Program-made: the position numbers and the translations under genes
Assembly: GCF_009754945.1 (NCBI RefSeq)
Contig: NZ_WPIN01000014.1
Coordinates: 62,001-126,000, forward strand
DNA: 64,000 nucleotides
Direction of reading: 5' to 3'
From: Spirosoma arboris
GTDB taxonomy: Bacteria > Bacteroidota > Bacteroidia > Cytophagales > Spirosomataceae
Shown here: positions 28,650 through 37,945 of the stretch, in pieces
Numbering within the stretch: position 1 is the first letter of the stretch
Layout of the letters: every line of letters starts with the position of its first letter
The notes under the pieces: generated by a model
Told to the model about the DNA's origin: nothing
Database searches by the model: none
What the model saw: the letters and a program-made list of their open reading frames with translations, nothing else

Positions 28650-28815
28650 CCTATATTTTTTGACTAACAATCCGATAAATGTTGGTATTCGGACAAAAAA
28701 ACGGATCGGGAAACCACCCACCCGATTCTGACCAAATCAAATAGCCAATAAAGACCACTTGGCAACCCAATCGCCAACTAAGGCGATAAACTATTCTCTT
28801 ATTGCCTCCTCATGT

Positions 28816-29733
28816 TTAATTAAAGGACTGCCTGTATTCCAAAGGCGTTTGTTTTGCTTTACTTTTAAATAATTTGCTAAACGACTGCGGAAATTCAAAG
28901 CCCAATTGATAGGCAATTTCATTTACCGATAGTTCTGTGGAAGCCAAAATATCTTTTGCATACTCAATCAGTTTTTCATGAATGAACTGTTGTGCGGTTT
29001 GCCCGTACTGTTTCTTTAAACAGTCACTCAGGTATTTAGGTGATAAATTTAACTGGGATGCCAGAAAAGTTGTCGTCGGCAATCCTTTTACGTTTGCCGA
29101 ATTTTCAAAATAAGTAGTTAATATCAGCTCGGCTTTTTGGAGTAAGGAGTTATTAATAGGCTTGCGAACGATGAACTGCCGGTTATAATATCGATTGCAA
29201 TAGGATAATAACAAATCTAAGTTGGCAATAGTGATATCCTGGCTGAAATTATCAATAGGTAAACTGATTTCTTTTTTAATTTGGTTAAGGATGTTTTCGA
29301 TGGTTTTTTCTTCATCCTCCGACAAAATCAATGCTTCATTCAGTTCGTAGCCAAAGTAGCCATACTCTCTTATCTTTTGATGTAAGGGGAAGTTTCTAAT
29401 AAAATCAGGATGAATAAGCAACGCCCAACCGGATTGGGGTTGCCAATCGCCCGGCTCAATAATCTGTATTTGTTTGGGAGCAAAGAAAGACATGATTCCT
29501 TCATCGAAATCATAAGGTGTTTGCCCATATTTTACTTTGCAGGGGCAGCCTTTCTTCAGGGTAATCTGATATAGATGAGAAATGAATTTTACTTTCTGCT
29601 CAATTACGGCTTTAGGTACTTCGTCAAATCGAAAAATACTGACCAACGGATGTTTGGGCTTGCGAATTCCGATCACCTGATGCTGTTGTGCAACAGATTG
29701 AACGACAACCGGTTGAGGTTCCTCTTTCTTCAT
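28816..29733 (-). CDS. AraC-family transcriptional regulator
   Basis: The 305-residue protein has an N-terminal effector-type domain (MKKEEPQPVVVQSVAQ..., with LVSIFRFDEVP and YDFDEGIMSFFAP). The C-terminal AraC pair of helix-turn-helix motifs covers about 205-303 (LASQLNLSPKYLSDCLKKQ and VNEIAYQLGFEFPQSFSKLF). It is clearly a paralogue of the regulator at 61283-62200; both share the same start, the DFDEG segment and the ending EFRQSFN or EYRQSFN. It lies 27 bp downstream of an SDR gene on the same strand, so it probably controls or is co-transcribed with that enzyme. Confidence 0.92.
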   Translation of the reverse strand: MKKEEPQPVVVQSVAQQHQVIGIRKPKHPLVSIFRFDEVPKAVIEQKVKFISHLYQITLKKGCPCKVKYGQTPYDFDEGIMSFFAPKQIQIIEPGDWQPQSGWALLIHPDFIRNFPLHQKIREYGYFGYELNEALILSEDEEKTIENILNQIKKEISLPIDNFSQDITIANLDLLLSYCNRYYNRQFIVRKPINNSLLQKAELILTTYFENSANVKGLPTTTFLASQLNLSPKYLSDCLKKQYGQTAQQFIHEKLIEYAKDILASTELSVNEIAYQLGFEFPQSFSKLFKSKAKQTPLEYRQSFN

Positions 29734-29760
29734 ATTGACAAACGTCGATGAAAAGATTAA

Positions 29761-30555
29761 TTAAACGCTCATTTTTCTCCGATAGGATGCTGCCATGCGT
29801 TTGGCAAGCATTGCATTAGGGAATAATGCCGTCATTTTTGCTGCCATTCGGTTGGAGACTCCCGAAATAACAACGTGTTTCTTTTGATCCAAACCTTTCA
29901 ATGCCTCATCAGCCACTTCTTCTGGTGTTTGCAAATTGGCTCCTTCAGTTAATGCTTTCCCTTTTTCGTTTTCGATACCTGCCGCCTGGTTGAAATTAGT
30001 TTTTGTTAGCCCCGGACAAAGTAACATCACATGAATGTTGTGCGGCTTGCACTCTTCAGTAATGGCTTCGGTAAAGGAGCGCACAAAAACTTTGCTTGCT
30101 GCATAAACGGCCATATAGGGAACGGGCATAAAAGCGGCCATTGAGGCCACATTGATTATCGTTCCGCTTTTTCTTTTTTGCATTTGCGGCAGAAAGAAAT
30201 GCGTCATCGCTACAAATGAGGCATTGTTTAGCTGCAACATGTCAAGTTCGCCTTTTAAAGGAAGTTCTGAAAATTCTCCGCCAGAACCTATTCCTGCGTT
30301 GTTGATCAGCGTTTCAATCTCCAGATTACGTTTTTGGGTTTCCGTAAAAATCAGTTCCGCAGCTTCCGGCTTCGATAAATCAGCCGCAATGTAGTGAGCC
30401 TCAATACCAAATTGTTTAGAAAGCTGTTGACAAAGAATAGCTAATTTTTCAGTGTTTCTGGCGACCAATACCAGGTTGTGCTTTCTTATGGCTAATTTGT
30501 TAGCAAGGGCTTCCCCAATTCCACCCGACGCGCCTGTAATTAATGTTGCTTTCAC
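29761..30555 (-). CDS. Short-chain dehydrogenase/reductase
   Basis: The 264-residue classical SDR has the dinucleotide motif TGASGGIG at residues 7-14, the NNAG motif (INNAGIG), and a catalytic serine in VASMAAF, with the catalytic pair in YAASK. The C-terminus is basic (KRMAASYRRKMSV), a pattern common in the DltE-like group of SDRs. It should reduce or oxidise a carbonyl or alcohol with NAD(P)H; the substrate is unknown. The gene is followed 27 bp later by an AraC-type regulator. It is upstream of a region containing a decayed coding fragment. Confidence 0.9.
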   Translation of the reverse strand: MKATLITGASGGIGEALANKLAIRKHNLVLVARNTEKLAILCQQLSKQFGIEAHYIAADLSKPEAAELIFTETQKRNLEIETLINNAGIGSGGEFSELPLKGELDMLQLNNASFVAMTHFFLPQMQKRKSGTIINVASMAAFMPVPYMAVYAASKVFVRSFTEAITEECKPHNIHVMLLCPGLTKTNFNQAAGIENEKGKALTEGANLQTPEEVADEALKGLDQKKHVVISGVSNRMAAKMTALFPNAMLAKRMAASYRRKMSV

Positions 30556-31000
30556 GTTTCTGCTGTTTAACGTTTACAGCACAAAAGTGGCGTACCTCAA
30601 GTTAATAAAAGTGTTCAAAAGTCGGATTGTTGTGTTTGAAATTCGGTAATGATAATCACGACTTTACTTGACACTCTAGTAGTCTAGTCGGATTGCCTAT
30701 GTAAGTTTCCCCTTCCCGGATGTAGTGATCCAACGTTAGTTTGGCGCTTCATTTCTTTAGCTTCTCAATTTCTTCTTGTTGCTGTTCAATCTGCTTCTGG
30801 GTCTTAATCATAGTGCTAAAAACCAAAATCGGCCTTTGGTGCGTCGTTATCTTTTGCTGATAGGCTCGGTTTTTGATAACAGAAAACTCGGTATCTGATT
30901 GGAGTTATGATGGTTTTAAGTAGCCCATAATCGGTTATTGAGTTTGCCTATCCGTAGCGTGCTGGAAGCAATTAACGTCTATTCAATTAAATAGCCCGAA
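30556..31000. other. Intergenic region with a short coiled-coil coding fragment
   Basis: A minus-strand open stretch at 30749-30904 codes a 51-residue C-terminal fragment ending in MIKTQKQIEQQQEEIEKLKK and a stop. It has no start of its own except an ATG at 30811. Its Gln/Glu/Lys coiled coil resembles the ends of tail-fibre or intramolecular-chaperone proteins from memory. It may be the remnant of such a gene. The rest is unassigned; it should hold promoters of the two flanking genes. Confidence 0.35.
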
Positions 31001-32227
31001 ATGAAACGCATTCTGTCAATCGTTCTATCTCTGACTACATTTCTTGCTTTTGGCCAAAACGCTGAAATTGGCCGACAAGTAAGCCAAAATCTACGTGGGT
31101 CTAGCCTGAATGTGAACGCCTTGAAGGCTGACGTCATTAACTCGCCTGTCAGCACGACGCTATCCGGAAATATAACGATAAGTGGTATAAATCAGGTTGA
31201 CAAATTAACCTATCACACACTCAATGCAACCAGTTCGCTATTCATCTGTATTGACCCGGTGAACGGGAGCGACACAAAAGACCCGTCTGAATATACCGTT
31301 CAGACCGAAAATTTTACGGGTGGGGTCGTCTTCAAAACCTTGGACAAGGCTATCGAATGGATAAACGGTAGTTCAGGTTATAGCTACTTCGTCAGCATCC
31401 GTAATACTTCGTCAGCTAATCCGGTTGTACTGAGCGCAGACCATGAGGTCAATAATAAATACATTATCCTGTATTCGGCAGACTATCCTACACTCGCCAG
31501 TATAGTCTTAAATGCGGGTCTGTTTGCCAGTACGGGGACAATGCTACAACTACTTACCCTGGATTTAACCATAAATGGCTCTAATCGGATTGGATTAGAT
31601 GGGGGTGATATTGTTGTTCAGAATTCAATTATCCGACCTTCAGTGTCCTGTTCAAATCTGTATTATGTTACGATGGGGAGAATGTATCTTGACAATTCGA
31701 CCTACGTTTTTAGCGCTAACAATCAGAGTATTGTACAACCATCGGGCGGATACGGAGCGCAGGTTAGTATCGGTATGCATGGCCCTTTGGTATTTACCAT
31801 GGGATCGTTTACTGGCCTTTCGCTTATATCGGCAGCGCACAGAGGCTACAATCTAAGTGTGAAGTGTAAGGATAACGCTACGTTTCCTATGGCTTTAAAC
31901 ATCGAAGGCGGACTTTTCCAATACGGACAAACACTTGTGCAGGGACAAGCTATGTTCGACCCTACCAATAGCAATTATAAGAGCGTTTTGCATGGCCCTA
32001 CGCCTATCCGAACGCCGGATATGAATAGTAACAGTGCAGATTTGACGGGCAGTTTAAAAACGGTGGTAGTCGATGAAAACGGACGCTTTGGAGTTCGCGG
32101 CAACCGATTTACCACCGTGCAGCGCGATGCACTAACGCCCTATGAAGGCTTAGAAATATACAATCTGACGACGCACACCAAAGAATTCTGGAACGGAACT
32201 ACCTGGAAAACCATCCTTACCAACTAG
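31001..32227 (+). CDS. Secreted fibre-like beta-rich protein
   Basis: The 408-residue protein has a signal peptide (MKRILSIVLSLTTFLAFGQ). The middle (about 60-330) is rich in small and polar residues and repeated short strands, such as LFICIDPVNGSD and VVFKTLDKAIEWIN, a pattern of right-handed beta-helix proteins and phage tail spikes. The C-terminus has a tail-fibre-like closing segment (EGLEIYNLTTHTKEFWNGTTWK). In Bacteroidetes such closing segments are common in secreted surface proteins and in phage-derived fibres. No phage structural genes are nearby, so it is most likely a host surface protein. The ligand is unknown. Confidence 0.6.
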   Translation: MKRILSIVLSLTTFLAFGQNAEIGRQVSQNLRGSSLNVNALKADVINSPVSTTLSGNITISGINQVDKLTYHTLNATSSLFICIDPVNGSDTKDPSEYTVQTENFTGGVVFKTLDKAIEWINGSSGYSYFVSIRNTSSANPVVLSADHEVNNKYIILYSADYPTLASIVLNAGLFASTGTMLQLLTLDLTINGSNRIGLDGGDIVVQNSIIRPSVSCSNLYYVTMGRMYLDNSTYVFSANNQSIVQPSGGYGAQVSIGMHGPLVFTMGSFTGLSLISAAHRGYNLSVKCKDNATFPMALNIEGGLFQYGQTLVQGQAMFDPTNSNYKSVLHGPTPIRTPDMNSNSADLTGSLKTVVVDENGRFGVRGNRFTTVQRDALTPYEGLEIYNLTTHTKEFWNGTTWKTILTN

Positions 32228-32261
32228 GGTAATAGCAGCCTTTACCCGCACATTTACAACT

Positions 32262-33647
32262 TTACCGTAACAATTCTGCCAGGTATCCTTTTGCGTTTTC
32301 ATTCGTCGGGTCTTTTTCAATGGCTTTCTGGTAATATAGAATCGCCAGTTGTTTCAACCCTTTCTTCGTATAACAATCGGCTATCAATTGGTAAGCATAG
32401 GAATAATCATTCGGCTGAACAGGTAAAGTCGTGCTCAGTTCAAAAAGCCGAATAGCCTCGTCGAACCGCTGCCGATGCATGAGGTATTTACCCGTATTCA
32501 CCAGATCGCCGATTTCGAAGCTGAGGTCATACCGATTCTGCTGATGCTCCCTGACATCTCGGTAGAAAGCAATTCCCTGGTCGAAATCAGCCAGTACTTT
32601 TTCGCGAAGATCCAGATACAACGACCGTTTGGGAACCGTATAGGGTTGCCCTTTCAGGATAGCAATAATACTGTTCGTCAACGCATTCACTTTAAACTGT
32701 TGGCTGTTGGTCATCAGAACGACAACGATATCGTTCTCTACATCGTGGGTCATCAGGGCTTCGTAATTATAGTTGGAGCCATGATGCTGATGCCAGGTCA
32801 GTTTATCGGCGTTAAAAACGGCATGACCCAGACTACTTTCGTTTCCGCCAAGATCTACTGCCAGCGCTTGCATGGCCGCTTTGTTGACCAACTGGTAGCT
32901 ATCCAGTTTGACAAGCCAGTTGTATAAATCGTCAATTGACAACCGAGGCCACCCACTCATTTGCTGATCGTACGAGCTTTCTTTGAAATTGCTGTCAAAC
33001 GCCCGAGTCATTTCCGGTGCAGTTATCGGCAGATCCATAAATGTATGGTTCATCTGCATCGGTTTCAGGAGATGTTCGGTTATAAACGCACTATAGTTCT
33101 GGCCCTAAATGGCTTCAATTACCTGACGCTGAAGATATACATTGGAATAGCTATAGGCATAGGCTTTCCCAGGCCTAAAGGCCAATGTTTTCAGACTTTT
33201 CAACTCATCATGGATTTGCTGATCGCTCGTTGCCGCACTTATTGGCAGACCACTCGTATAGTTGATCAGGTGCCTGAGCTGGATACTATCGGCCCATGTA
33301 GGGAGATCCTTCAGGTACTGGCTGAGCCTGTTATTGAGCGATAGTTTTCCCTGCTGCTGCAAAAGCAACAAGCTTACGCCATTGAACTCTTTGGAAATGG
33401 AGCCAATGTCGAAGAGTTTATCGATGGTCAGTTTTTTGGTCCGGCTGCCATCAGCATAGCCCAGGCTGTTTCGGTATTGGATCGTTCCTTGATGAACAAC
33501 CAGTACGTTGCCATTGAAAACGCCCAACTGATGAGCAGCGTGCATGAGCGAATCGATCCGGTTGTTTTGTTGGTGCTGAGCAACCGAATGGGGAGATACT
33601 AGCCCCAATAGGGCCAGACTGAATAGGATTAATGGGTAAGTGCGCAT
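32262..33647 (-). pseudogene. Serine hydrolase (beta-lactamase/DD-peptidase fold) with TPR tail, broken by amber codon
   Basis: One reading frame of about 462 codons is split by an in-frame TAG at 33105-33107. The part before it (start 33647) has a signal peptide, the catalytic S83-x-x-K86 (IGSISKEF) and the YxN motif (YSYSNVY). The part after it continues with no shift (GQNYSAFITEHLLKPMQ, where family members read TG-x-x-x-x-x-F...I-x-x-P-L-G-M) and ends in TPR helices (about 380-460). The family covers class C beta-lactamases and D-Ala-D-Ala-type esterases. The stop removes half of the catalytic domain, so the gene is probably inactive unless the amber codon is read through or is a sequencing error. 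The second half has its own ATG at 33059. Confidence 0.8.
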
Positions 33648-33786
33648 CGTATAGTTGTTAAAATCAATCAATGATACGACTCAGGCACGTACCAGAATCC
33701 GGAAAACTTGCCAACCGCACGACCCGTTTGTGAACGACACCTGAACCGATTTTGGGACGCTTATCTTTGTGCATTCACCAACGATC

Positions 33787-35478
33787 ATGACGAGAATCAA
33801 ACAGCTGATTACATGGTTTAGCCTAGCTTGGTTGCTCGCGTTGGCAGGCTGTCAGCAGGATTCGGTCAGGCCGGAACGTATCCTGTTAAAGCTGGGTGAT
33901 CAGCCAGAATGGGCAGCTTTGGACTGGAATGACCAGGACTGGGAGGCCACGAATGGGACGTCTCACCAAGAGCTATTCTGGCTACGCTTCCATATGCGGC
34001 TGGATTCTACCGTCACCAGACAAAAACCACTGGGAGTAAAGGTCGTTGCCCTGGGCTCCTTCGATGCGTTCTGGGACGGGCGGTTGATCGGTCATAATGG
34101 TCAGGTTGGACGTACGAAAGCCACAGAACGACCCGGCAAGCATGCCACGTATTGGCTCTTACCTGATACCGATACGAAACCTGGCGTTCATGTGCTGGCG
34201 CTACGGGTGTCCAATTTCTATGCCCGCACAGGCTACAGTTTTTATAATTGCAGCCTGGATAATTACCCGGACATGGTACGGGCATCGGTACAGACAATTG
34301 CCTGGATGGCTATGCTGGCGGGCGCATTTCTGATCGGCGCTATTTATTACCTGTTTTTATCCCTCCACAATCGCCGGGAGCCCCTTTTTTGGTTATTTAG
34401 CCTGATTTGTGGGTTATTCTTCTGCCTGATTATCGCGGAGTACCTGCCCCTCATCTGGTCGTATCAATACGACGTGCAAACGCCCAGACTAGAGGTGATT
34501 GGGGTGCTCACCCTGAGTATTTCGCTGTTGGTTCCTTCCTTTTTAAACCGCCAATTTGCGCTCTTCAACCCAACGCGATTCACGCTCCCGTTGCTTCTTC
34601 TTTTGCTGGGTATTTACGTCAACTTTCACGGACGGTACGATTTTACGGCCCAATTGATGAGTTTAACTATGGGCATTAGTGCGTTACTGCTGGCGCTATT
34701 GGCAGTGCACCAACAGCGGAAAGGAGCCCTCAGTATTCTCATTTCTGTCGGTTTAAGTGGCCTGTTAGCCTGCTTTTTATATTATGATTATAGCCTTTAC
34801 CTGAGTTTTGGGTTTTTACTGCTGGCCATGCTCTATGGGCTGGTTATCCGCTCCAGGGAAATTGACCAGGCTTATCAACAGACCTTACTGCTGTCTGAAC
34901 GCCTGAAAACAGAATTGCTGAAAAAAAGTATCCAGCCTCATTTTTTGCTCAATACATTAACCTCGCTGATCGACTGGATTGAAGAGTCGCCGAAGCAGGG
35001 CGTTGTATTTATTGAAGCGCTGGCGAGCGAGTTTAAACTATTGAACCAAATGGTCGATGTGCGTTTGGTAGCCATTACTCACGAAATTGAACTCTGCAAA
35101 AGCCATTTGGTGGTCATGCGCTTTCGGAAAGAGATTCACTATGTCTGGGATGATTTCGACATTGATCTCAGGGATACGCTTCCACCTGCCTTGTTACATA
35201 CCGCCCTGGAAAATGGGATTACCCATAGTTTGCCACTCGCCGATGGGACAATCCGATTCCAACTATATTTTCAGCGAACCAACGTCTACCGGCAGTATCA
35301 ACTACGCACGATAGCCACTAACCGAATCGTCGGAAAAGAACCAGAAAAAGGGACTGGATTACCGTATATGAGAGCACGACTAACCGAAAGCTATGGTAAT
35401 AACTGGACATTGCTCTCTCAGGAAAGTGACGAAGGCTGGCTGACCCAGATAACGATTTATGAGAATTCTAATCATTGA
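33787..35478 (+). CDS. Membrane sensor histidine kinase, LytS-like (His_kinase type)
   Basis: The 563-residue protein has an N-terminal signal/lipoprotein-like segment (WLLALAGCQQD), a beta-sandwich periplasmic domain (about 30-165), and six or seven hydrophobic membrane segments (about 170-360), as in 7TM-DISM sensors. The short cytoplasmic kinase domain has the phosphate-accepting motif QPHFLLNTL and an ATPase N-box region (HTALENGITHSL). The overlap with the next gene (20 nt) shows they are translated together as a LytS/LytT-type pair. The start at 33787 is preferred over the in-frame 33769. The signal sensed is unknown. Confidence 0.88.
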   Translation: MTRIKQLITWFSLAWLLALAGCQQDSVRPERILLKLGDQPEWAALDWNDQDWEATNGTSHQELFWLRFHMRLDSTVTRQKPLGVKVVALGSFDAFWDGRLIGHNGQVGRTKATERPGKHATYWLLPDTDTKPGVHVLALRVSNFYARTGYSFYNCSLDNYPDMVRASVQTIAWMAMLAGAFLIGAIYYLFLSLHNRREPLFWLFSLICGLFFCLIIAEYLPLIWSYQYDVQTPRLEVIGVLTLSISLLVPSFLNRQFALFNPTRFTLPLLLLLLGIYVNFHGRYDFTAQLMSLTMGISALLLALLAVHQQRKGALSILISVGLSGLLACFLYYDYSLYLSFGFLLLAMLYGLVIRSREIDQAYQQTLLLSERLKTELLKKSIQPHFLLNTLTSLIDWIEESPKQGVVFIEALASEFKLLNQMVDVRLVAITHEIELCKSHLVVMRFRKEIHYVWDDFDIDLRDTLPPALLHTALENGITHSLPLADGTIRFQLYFQRTNVYRQYQLRTIATNRIVGKEPEKGTGLPYMRARLTESYGNNWTLLSQESDEGWLTQITIYENSNH

Positions 35479-36157
35479 AGACGAAGCCCGGATTGCGGCC
35501 CGCATTGAACGATTCGTGCGGGAGATCCTGGGTAATGAACTAACCAGTCTGACCAGTTGCGATGCGGTCGCGAGTGGCATCGAACATATTCGTACCCATG
35601 GTATAGATTTGTTGTTTCTGGATTTGAATCTGAATGGGCAAGACGGTTTCGAAGTGCTGAAAAACGTAATCGCTGAATCCTTTCATACGATTATCATTTC
35701 AGCGTATACCGACAAGGCGATCACTGCCTTTGAGTACGGCGTACTCGATTTTATTGCCAAACCGTTTGCTAGCGAGCGGGTAGGACAGGCCTTGGATCGG
35801 GTTAGGTTGAAATCGACTAGTATGCAGCATCCGCTTAAGTTTCTAGCAGTAAAAACGCGCGGAATCGTTCGATTAATTCAGGTAGATGATGTCCTCTTTG
35901 TGCAAGGGTCGGGTGTGTATTCAGAACTTCACTTACATAATGGGACGACGGCTCTGCACGATAAATCACTGGAAAAACTGGAACAGCTCCTGCCCACTTC
36001 CTTTGAACGAATTCATAAATCCTATCTGGCTGACAGTCGTTACTTTGCTGCGCTTCAAATTCAATCGGGTGGTCGATATGCGCTTCAGTTAACCAGTGGC
36101 CATCAACTGCCCATTGGCCGGACGCGGTATGAGCAGATCAAACGGCGATTTAAGTAG
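35459..36157 (+). CDS. LytTR-family response regulator
   Basis: The 232-residue protein has a receiver domain (1-120) with acidic pocket E7-D8, phosphate acceptor D55 (LLFLDLNL) and lysine in IAKPF. The C-terminal LytTR DNA-binding domain (about 130-232) has FLAVKTRGIVRLI, ERIHKSYLADSRYF and LPIGRTRYEQIKR. It is the partner of the sensor kinase, whose end it overlaps by 20 nt. A 12-bp hairpin follows (36159-36187). Targets are unknown; a LytTR binding site was not sought. It is similar in layout to the regulator at 49443. Confidence 0.93.
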   Translation: MRILIIEDEARIAARIERFVREILGNELTSLTSCDAVASGIEHIRTHGIDLLFLDLNLNGQDGFEVLKNVIAESFHTIIISAYTDKAITAFEYGVLDFIAKPFASERVGQALDRVRLKSTSMQHPLKFLAVKTRGIVRLIQVDDVLFVQGSGVYSELHLHNGTTALHDKSLEKLEQLLPTSFERIHKSYLADSRYFAALQIQSGGRYALQLTSGHQLPIGRTRYEQIKRRFK

Positions 36158-36158
36158 G

Positions 36159-36187
36159 GGCTAATAGGCTTTTTCAGCCTATTAGCC
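36159..36187 (+). terminator. Hairpin after the LytTR gene
   Basis: A perfect 12-bp inverted repeat (ggctaataggct/agcctattagcc) with a 5-nt loop starts two bases after the stop. It lacks a trailing T run, so it is a stem-loop terminator only in the wide sense. Confidence 0.6.
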
Positions 36188-36189
36188 GC

Positions 36190-36555
36190 CTGAATTCGAC
36201 ACGTTGGTAGCCCATTGTCAAACGTCAGTCGATTCAGATTAACCTCTTCCCGATTTCGAAACTGGTGGATATGCAGGTAAGAGCTGATGTTCCACTTATC
36301 GTGACTGACCGAAATACGCGGGTTAACGGCCTCAGATTCCCGGCCACCACTTCCAGCGTACCGCTCACCTGCTGCTGGACCTTTTTAGTGATGATGTTAA
36401 TTACGTATGCGGCCCCCTTCGGCGTCGTAACGAGCGGATGGACTGGTGATTACCTCAATGGCTTTGATCGAATTGGCAGGCATCATGTTCAATGCATGGG
36501 CTGCACCCCTTGAACTAAGAGGAAGGGCTACTAACACTGCCGAGTTTTCATCCCT
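36190..36555 (-). pseudogene. Relic of an OMP_b-brl_3 receptor gene
   Basis: The minus strand codes a plug-domain segment (ALNMMPANSIKAIEVITSP, then SARYDAEG), then after a one-base shift VINIITKKVQQQVSGTLEVV. After another shift it codes VNPRISVSHDKWNISSYL and FRNREEVNLNRL. All three align in order with residues about 170-270 of the intact receptor at 15997-18441. At least two frameshifts and loss of both ends make it a pseudogene. Its upstream side runs into a GC-rich repeat (about 36547-36590), suggesting that the gene was cut there. Confidence 0.85.
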
Positions 36556-36590
36556 CTCCTGGTTTTCAGGGGCGGGGCCGGGGGTGGAGT
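36547..36590. repeat. Degenerate copy of a CCCCTCTCC palindromic repeat
   Basis: The sequence ccctctcctggttttcaggggcggggccggg, given here in part as ccctctcctgg...caggggcgggg and followed by ggggtggag, is the reverse-oriented, imperfect counterpart of the repeat at 37881-37925. It lies between the receptor relic and the PepSY gene. Confidence 0.5.
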
Positions 36591-36598
36591 GATTAAAA

Positions 36599-37753
36599 CT
36601 ATACTTCATAACGAACAGAGTGGTTACGAGAAGCCGATTTGGCTTTTTTTCGTCGGCCGAATCCACGACGGCCCCACCAGACATAAAAACCGGTGATGGG
36701 CAAGCTGGCACAAATCAGGCTGGCGATAAAATAGATGATCTTGGTAGGCATATTGCCAATAGCTCCTACGTGTATGGCGTAATTGGTGCGACGAAGCCAG
36801 TCGGCAAAGTTCAGTTGGTCGATCTGAATGACTGTTGATGGCAGTTGTTTCAGCGTGTATTGATCCAGGTAAATGTCGCGCCAGGAACCTTTGTCCATAT
36901 CGGTGCAAACGTAGATTGCATCGGTGGGTTTTTGAGGAAGCGAGACGATAATGACGTCTTTGTTATAGACAGCCAACTCGTCCATTCCTTTTTTGAAGGC
37001 TAAATCCACACTGGCCAGTCTGCTTCTAGTTGGCATCTGCATTGTATCAGATACATATTCGCCCCGCCGGTAAGGAGCCGGCGATTCACCGCCCGACGCG
37101 AGCCAGTAAACACCTTTGTTGATCCAGGCAAATCCCATAATCAACCCGGTGAGCGTAATGACCAAAGCCACAATGAGCGAATAAAAGCCCAGTACATTGT
37201 GCAAATCATAATTGACTCGCTTGAACTTGGCTTTCCACTTGATTTTAAAGCTCTTATCGCGGGTGCTCTTATTCCATTTTTTTGGCCACCACAAAATCAG
37301 GCCGGTAATCAACAAAACGAAAAAAATCAGAGTTGCCCATGCTACAATATGCTGCCCCACTTCACCGTCAATCCATAGGCTGGTGTGCCCTTCCAGAACG
37401 AACCGAAAGAAATCTTCCTCATCGACAATACCGGCAACAGCACCTGTATACGGGTTAACGAACACCGTCGAATCGGAGTCTAACGTGACTTTGACGGTCC
37501 GTCCATGCCCCTGATACCAGAGACTCAACGTCTTTTTGTCTGGAAAAACAGCTTTCATTTTCTGCTGAATCATCGACGGAGGCAGGTAAATGGTTTCGGC
37601 AGGTCGTTCCGCGTTCTGCCAGGGCTGCGTCAGTGGCTTGAGTTCCTGCTCGAAGACCAGAATACAGCCTGTAACCGCCACAACGAACACAACGATGCCC
37701 GATGCCAGACCAAGCCATAAATGAAGCCAGGCATTGATTTTTTTTAAGATCAT
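36599..37753 (-). CDS. PepSY-domain membrane protein
   Basis: The 384-residue inner-membrane protein has four hydrophobic segments: INAWLHLWLGLASGIVVFVV (about 6-32), one near 135-160, one near 190-215 and one near 335-360. Two soluble PepSY-like regions lie between them. The C-terminus is basic (RRGFGRRKKAKSASR). It matches PepSY-associated TM proteins, often encoded with TonB siderophore receptors and thought to help reduce or process the ferric siderophore. Its neighbours on the same strand, a DUF4374 lipoprotein and a TonB receptor, support this. Spacing to the DUF4374 gene is 192 bp and contains two hairpins. Confidence 0.85.
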   Translation of the reverse strand: MILKKINAWLHLWLGLASGIVVFVVAVTGCILVFEQELKPLTQPWQNAERPAETIYLPPSMIQQKMKAVFPDKKTLSLWYQGHGRTVKVTLDSDSTVFVNPYTGAVAGIVDEEDFFRFVLEGHTSLWIDGEVGQHIVAWATLIFFVLLITGLILWWPKKWNKSTRDKSFKIKWKAKFKRVNYDLHNVLGFYSLIVALVITLTGLIMGFAWINKGVYWLASGGESPAPYRRGEYVSDTMQMPTRSRLASVDLAFKKGMDELAVYNKDVIIVSLPQKPTDAIYVCTDMDKGSWRDIYLDQYTLKQLPSTVIQIDQLNFADWLRRTNYAIHVGAIGNMPTKIIYFIASLICASLPITGFYVWWGRRGFGRRKKAKSASRNHSVRYEV

Positions 37754-37828
37754 GACAGGAGAGTGGGAAGAAGCGTTAATTGTGTAAATGCTTCTGTTTA
37801 TCAGCTGTTTGAGGACTGTTAAGCTTAG

Positions 37829-37853
37829 CCCCGCTCCTAAAACAGGAGCGGGG
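37829..37853. repeat. Perfect 10-bp hairpin, GC-rich
   Basis: Arms ccccgctcct (37829-37838) and aggagcgggg (37844-37853) surround a 5-nt loop. It stands directly before a second, similar hairpin at 37901-37925 in the gap between the PepSY and DUF4374 genes. Confidence 0.65.
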
Positions 37854-37900
37854 TTGGGTGAGGTGGGTTATCCGAATTGATCGCTTCCCCTCACCCCCGA

Positions 37901-37925
37901 CCCCTCTCCCAAAACGGGAGAGGGG
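37901..37925. repeat. Perfect 10-bp hairpin in a CCCCTCTCC repeat
   Basis: Arms cccctctccc (37901-37910) and gggagagggg (37916-37925) surround aaaac. With the preceding tcacccccga this matches a phrase I recall as widely dispersed between Cytophagales genes. An imperfect inverted copy lies at 36547-36590, so the two flank the PepSY gene. Confidence 0.6.
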
Positions 37926-37945
37926 AGCAAATTGGGACAAAACAC

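Noticed and set aside
31001..32227. Prophage tail fibre gene
   Set aside because: No capsid, portal, terminase or integrase genes are near and the protein has its own signal peptide, so a phage origin is not shown.
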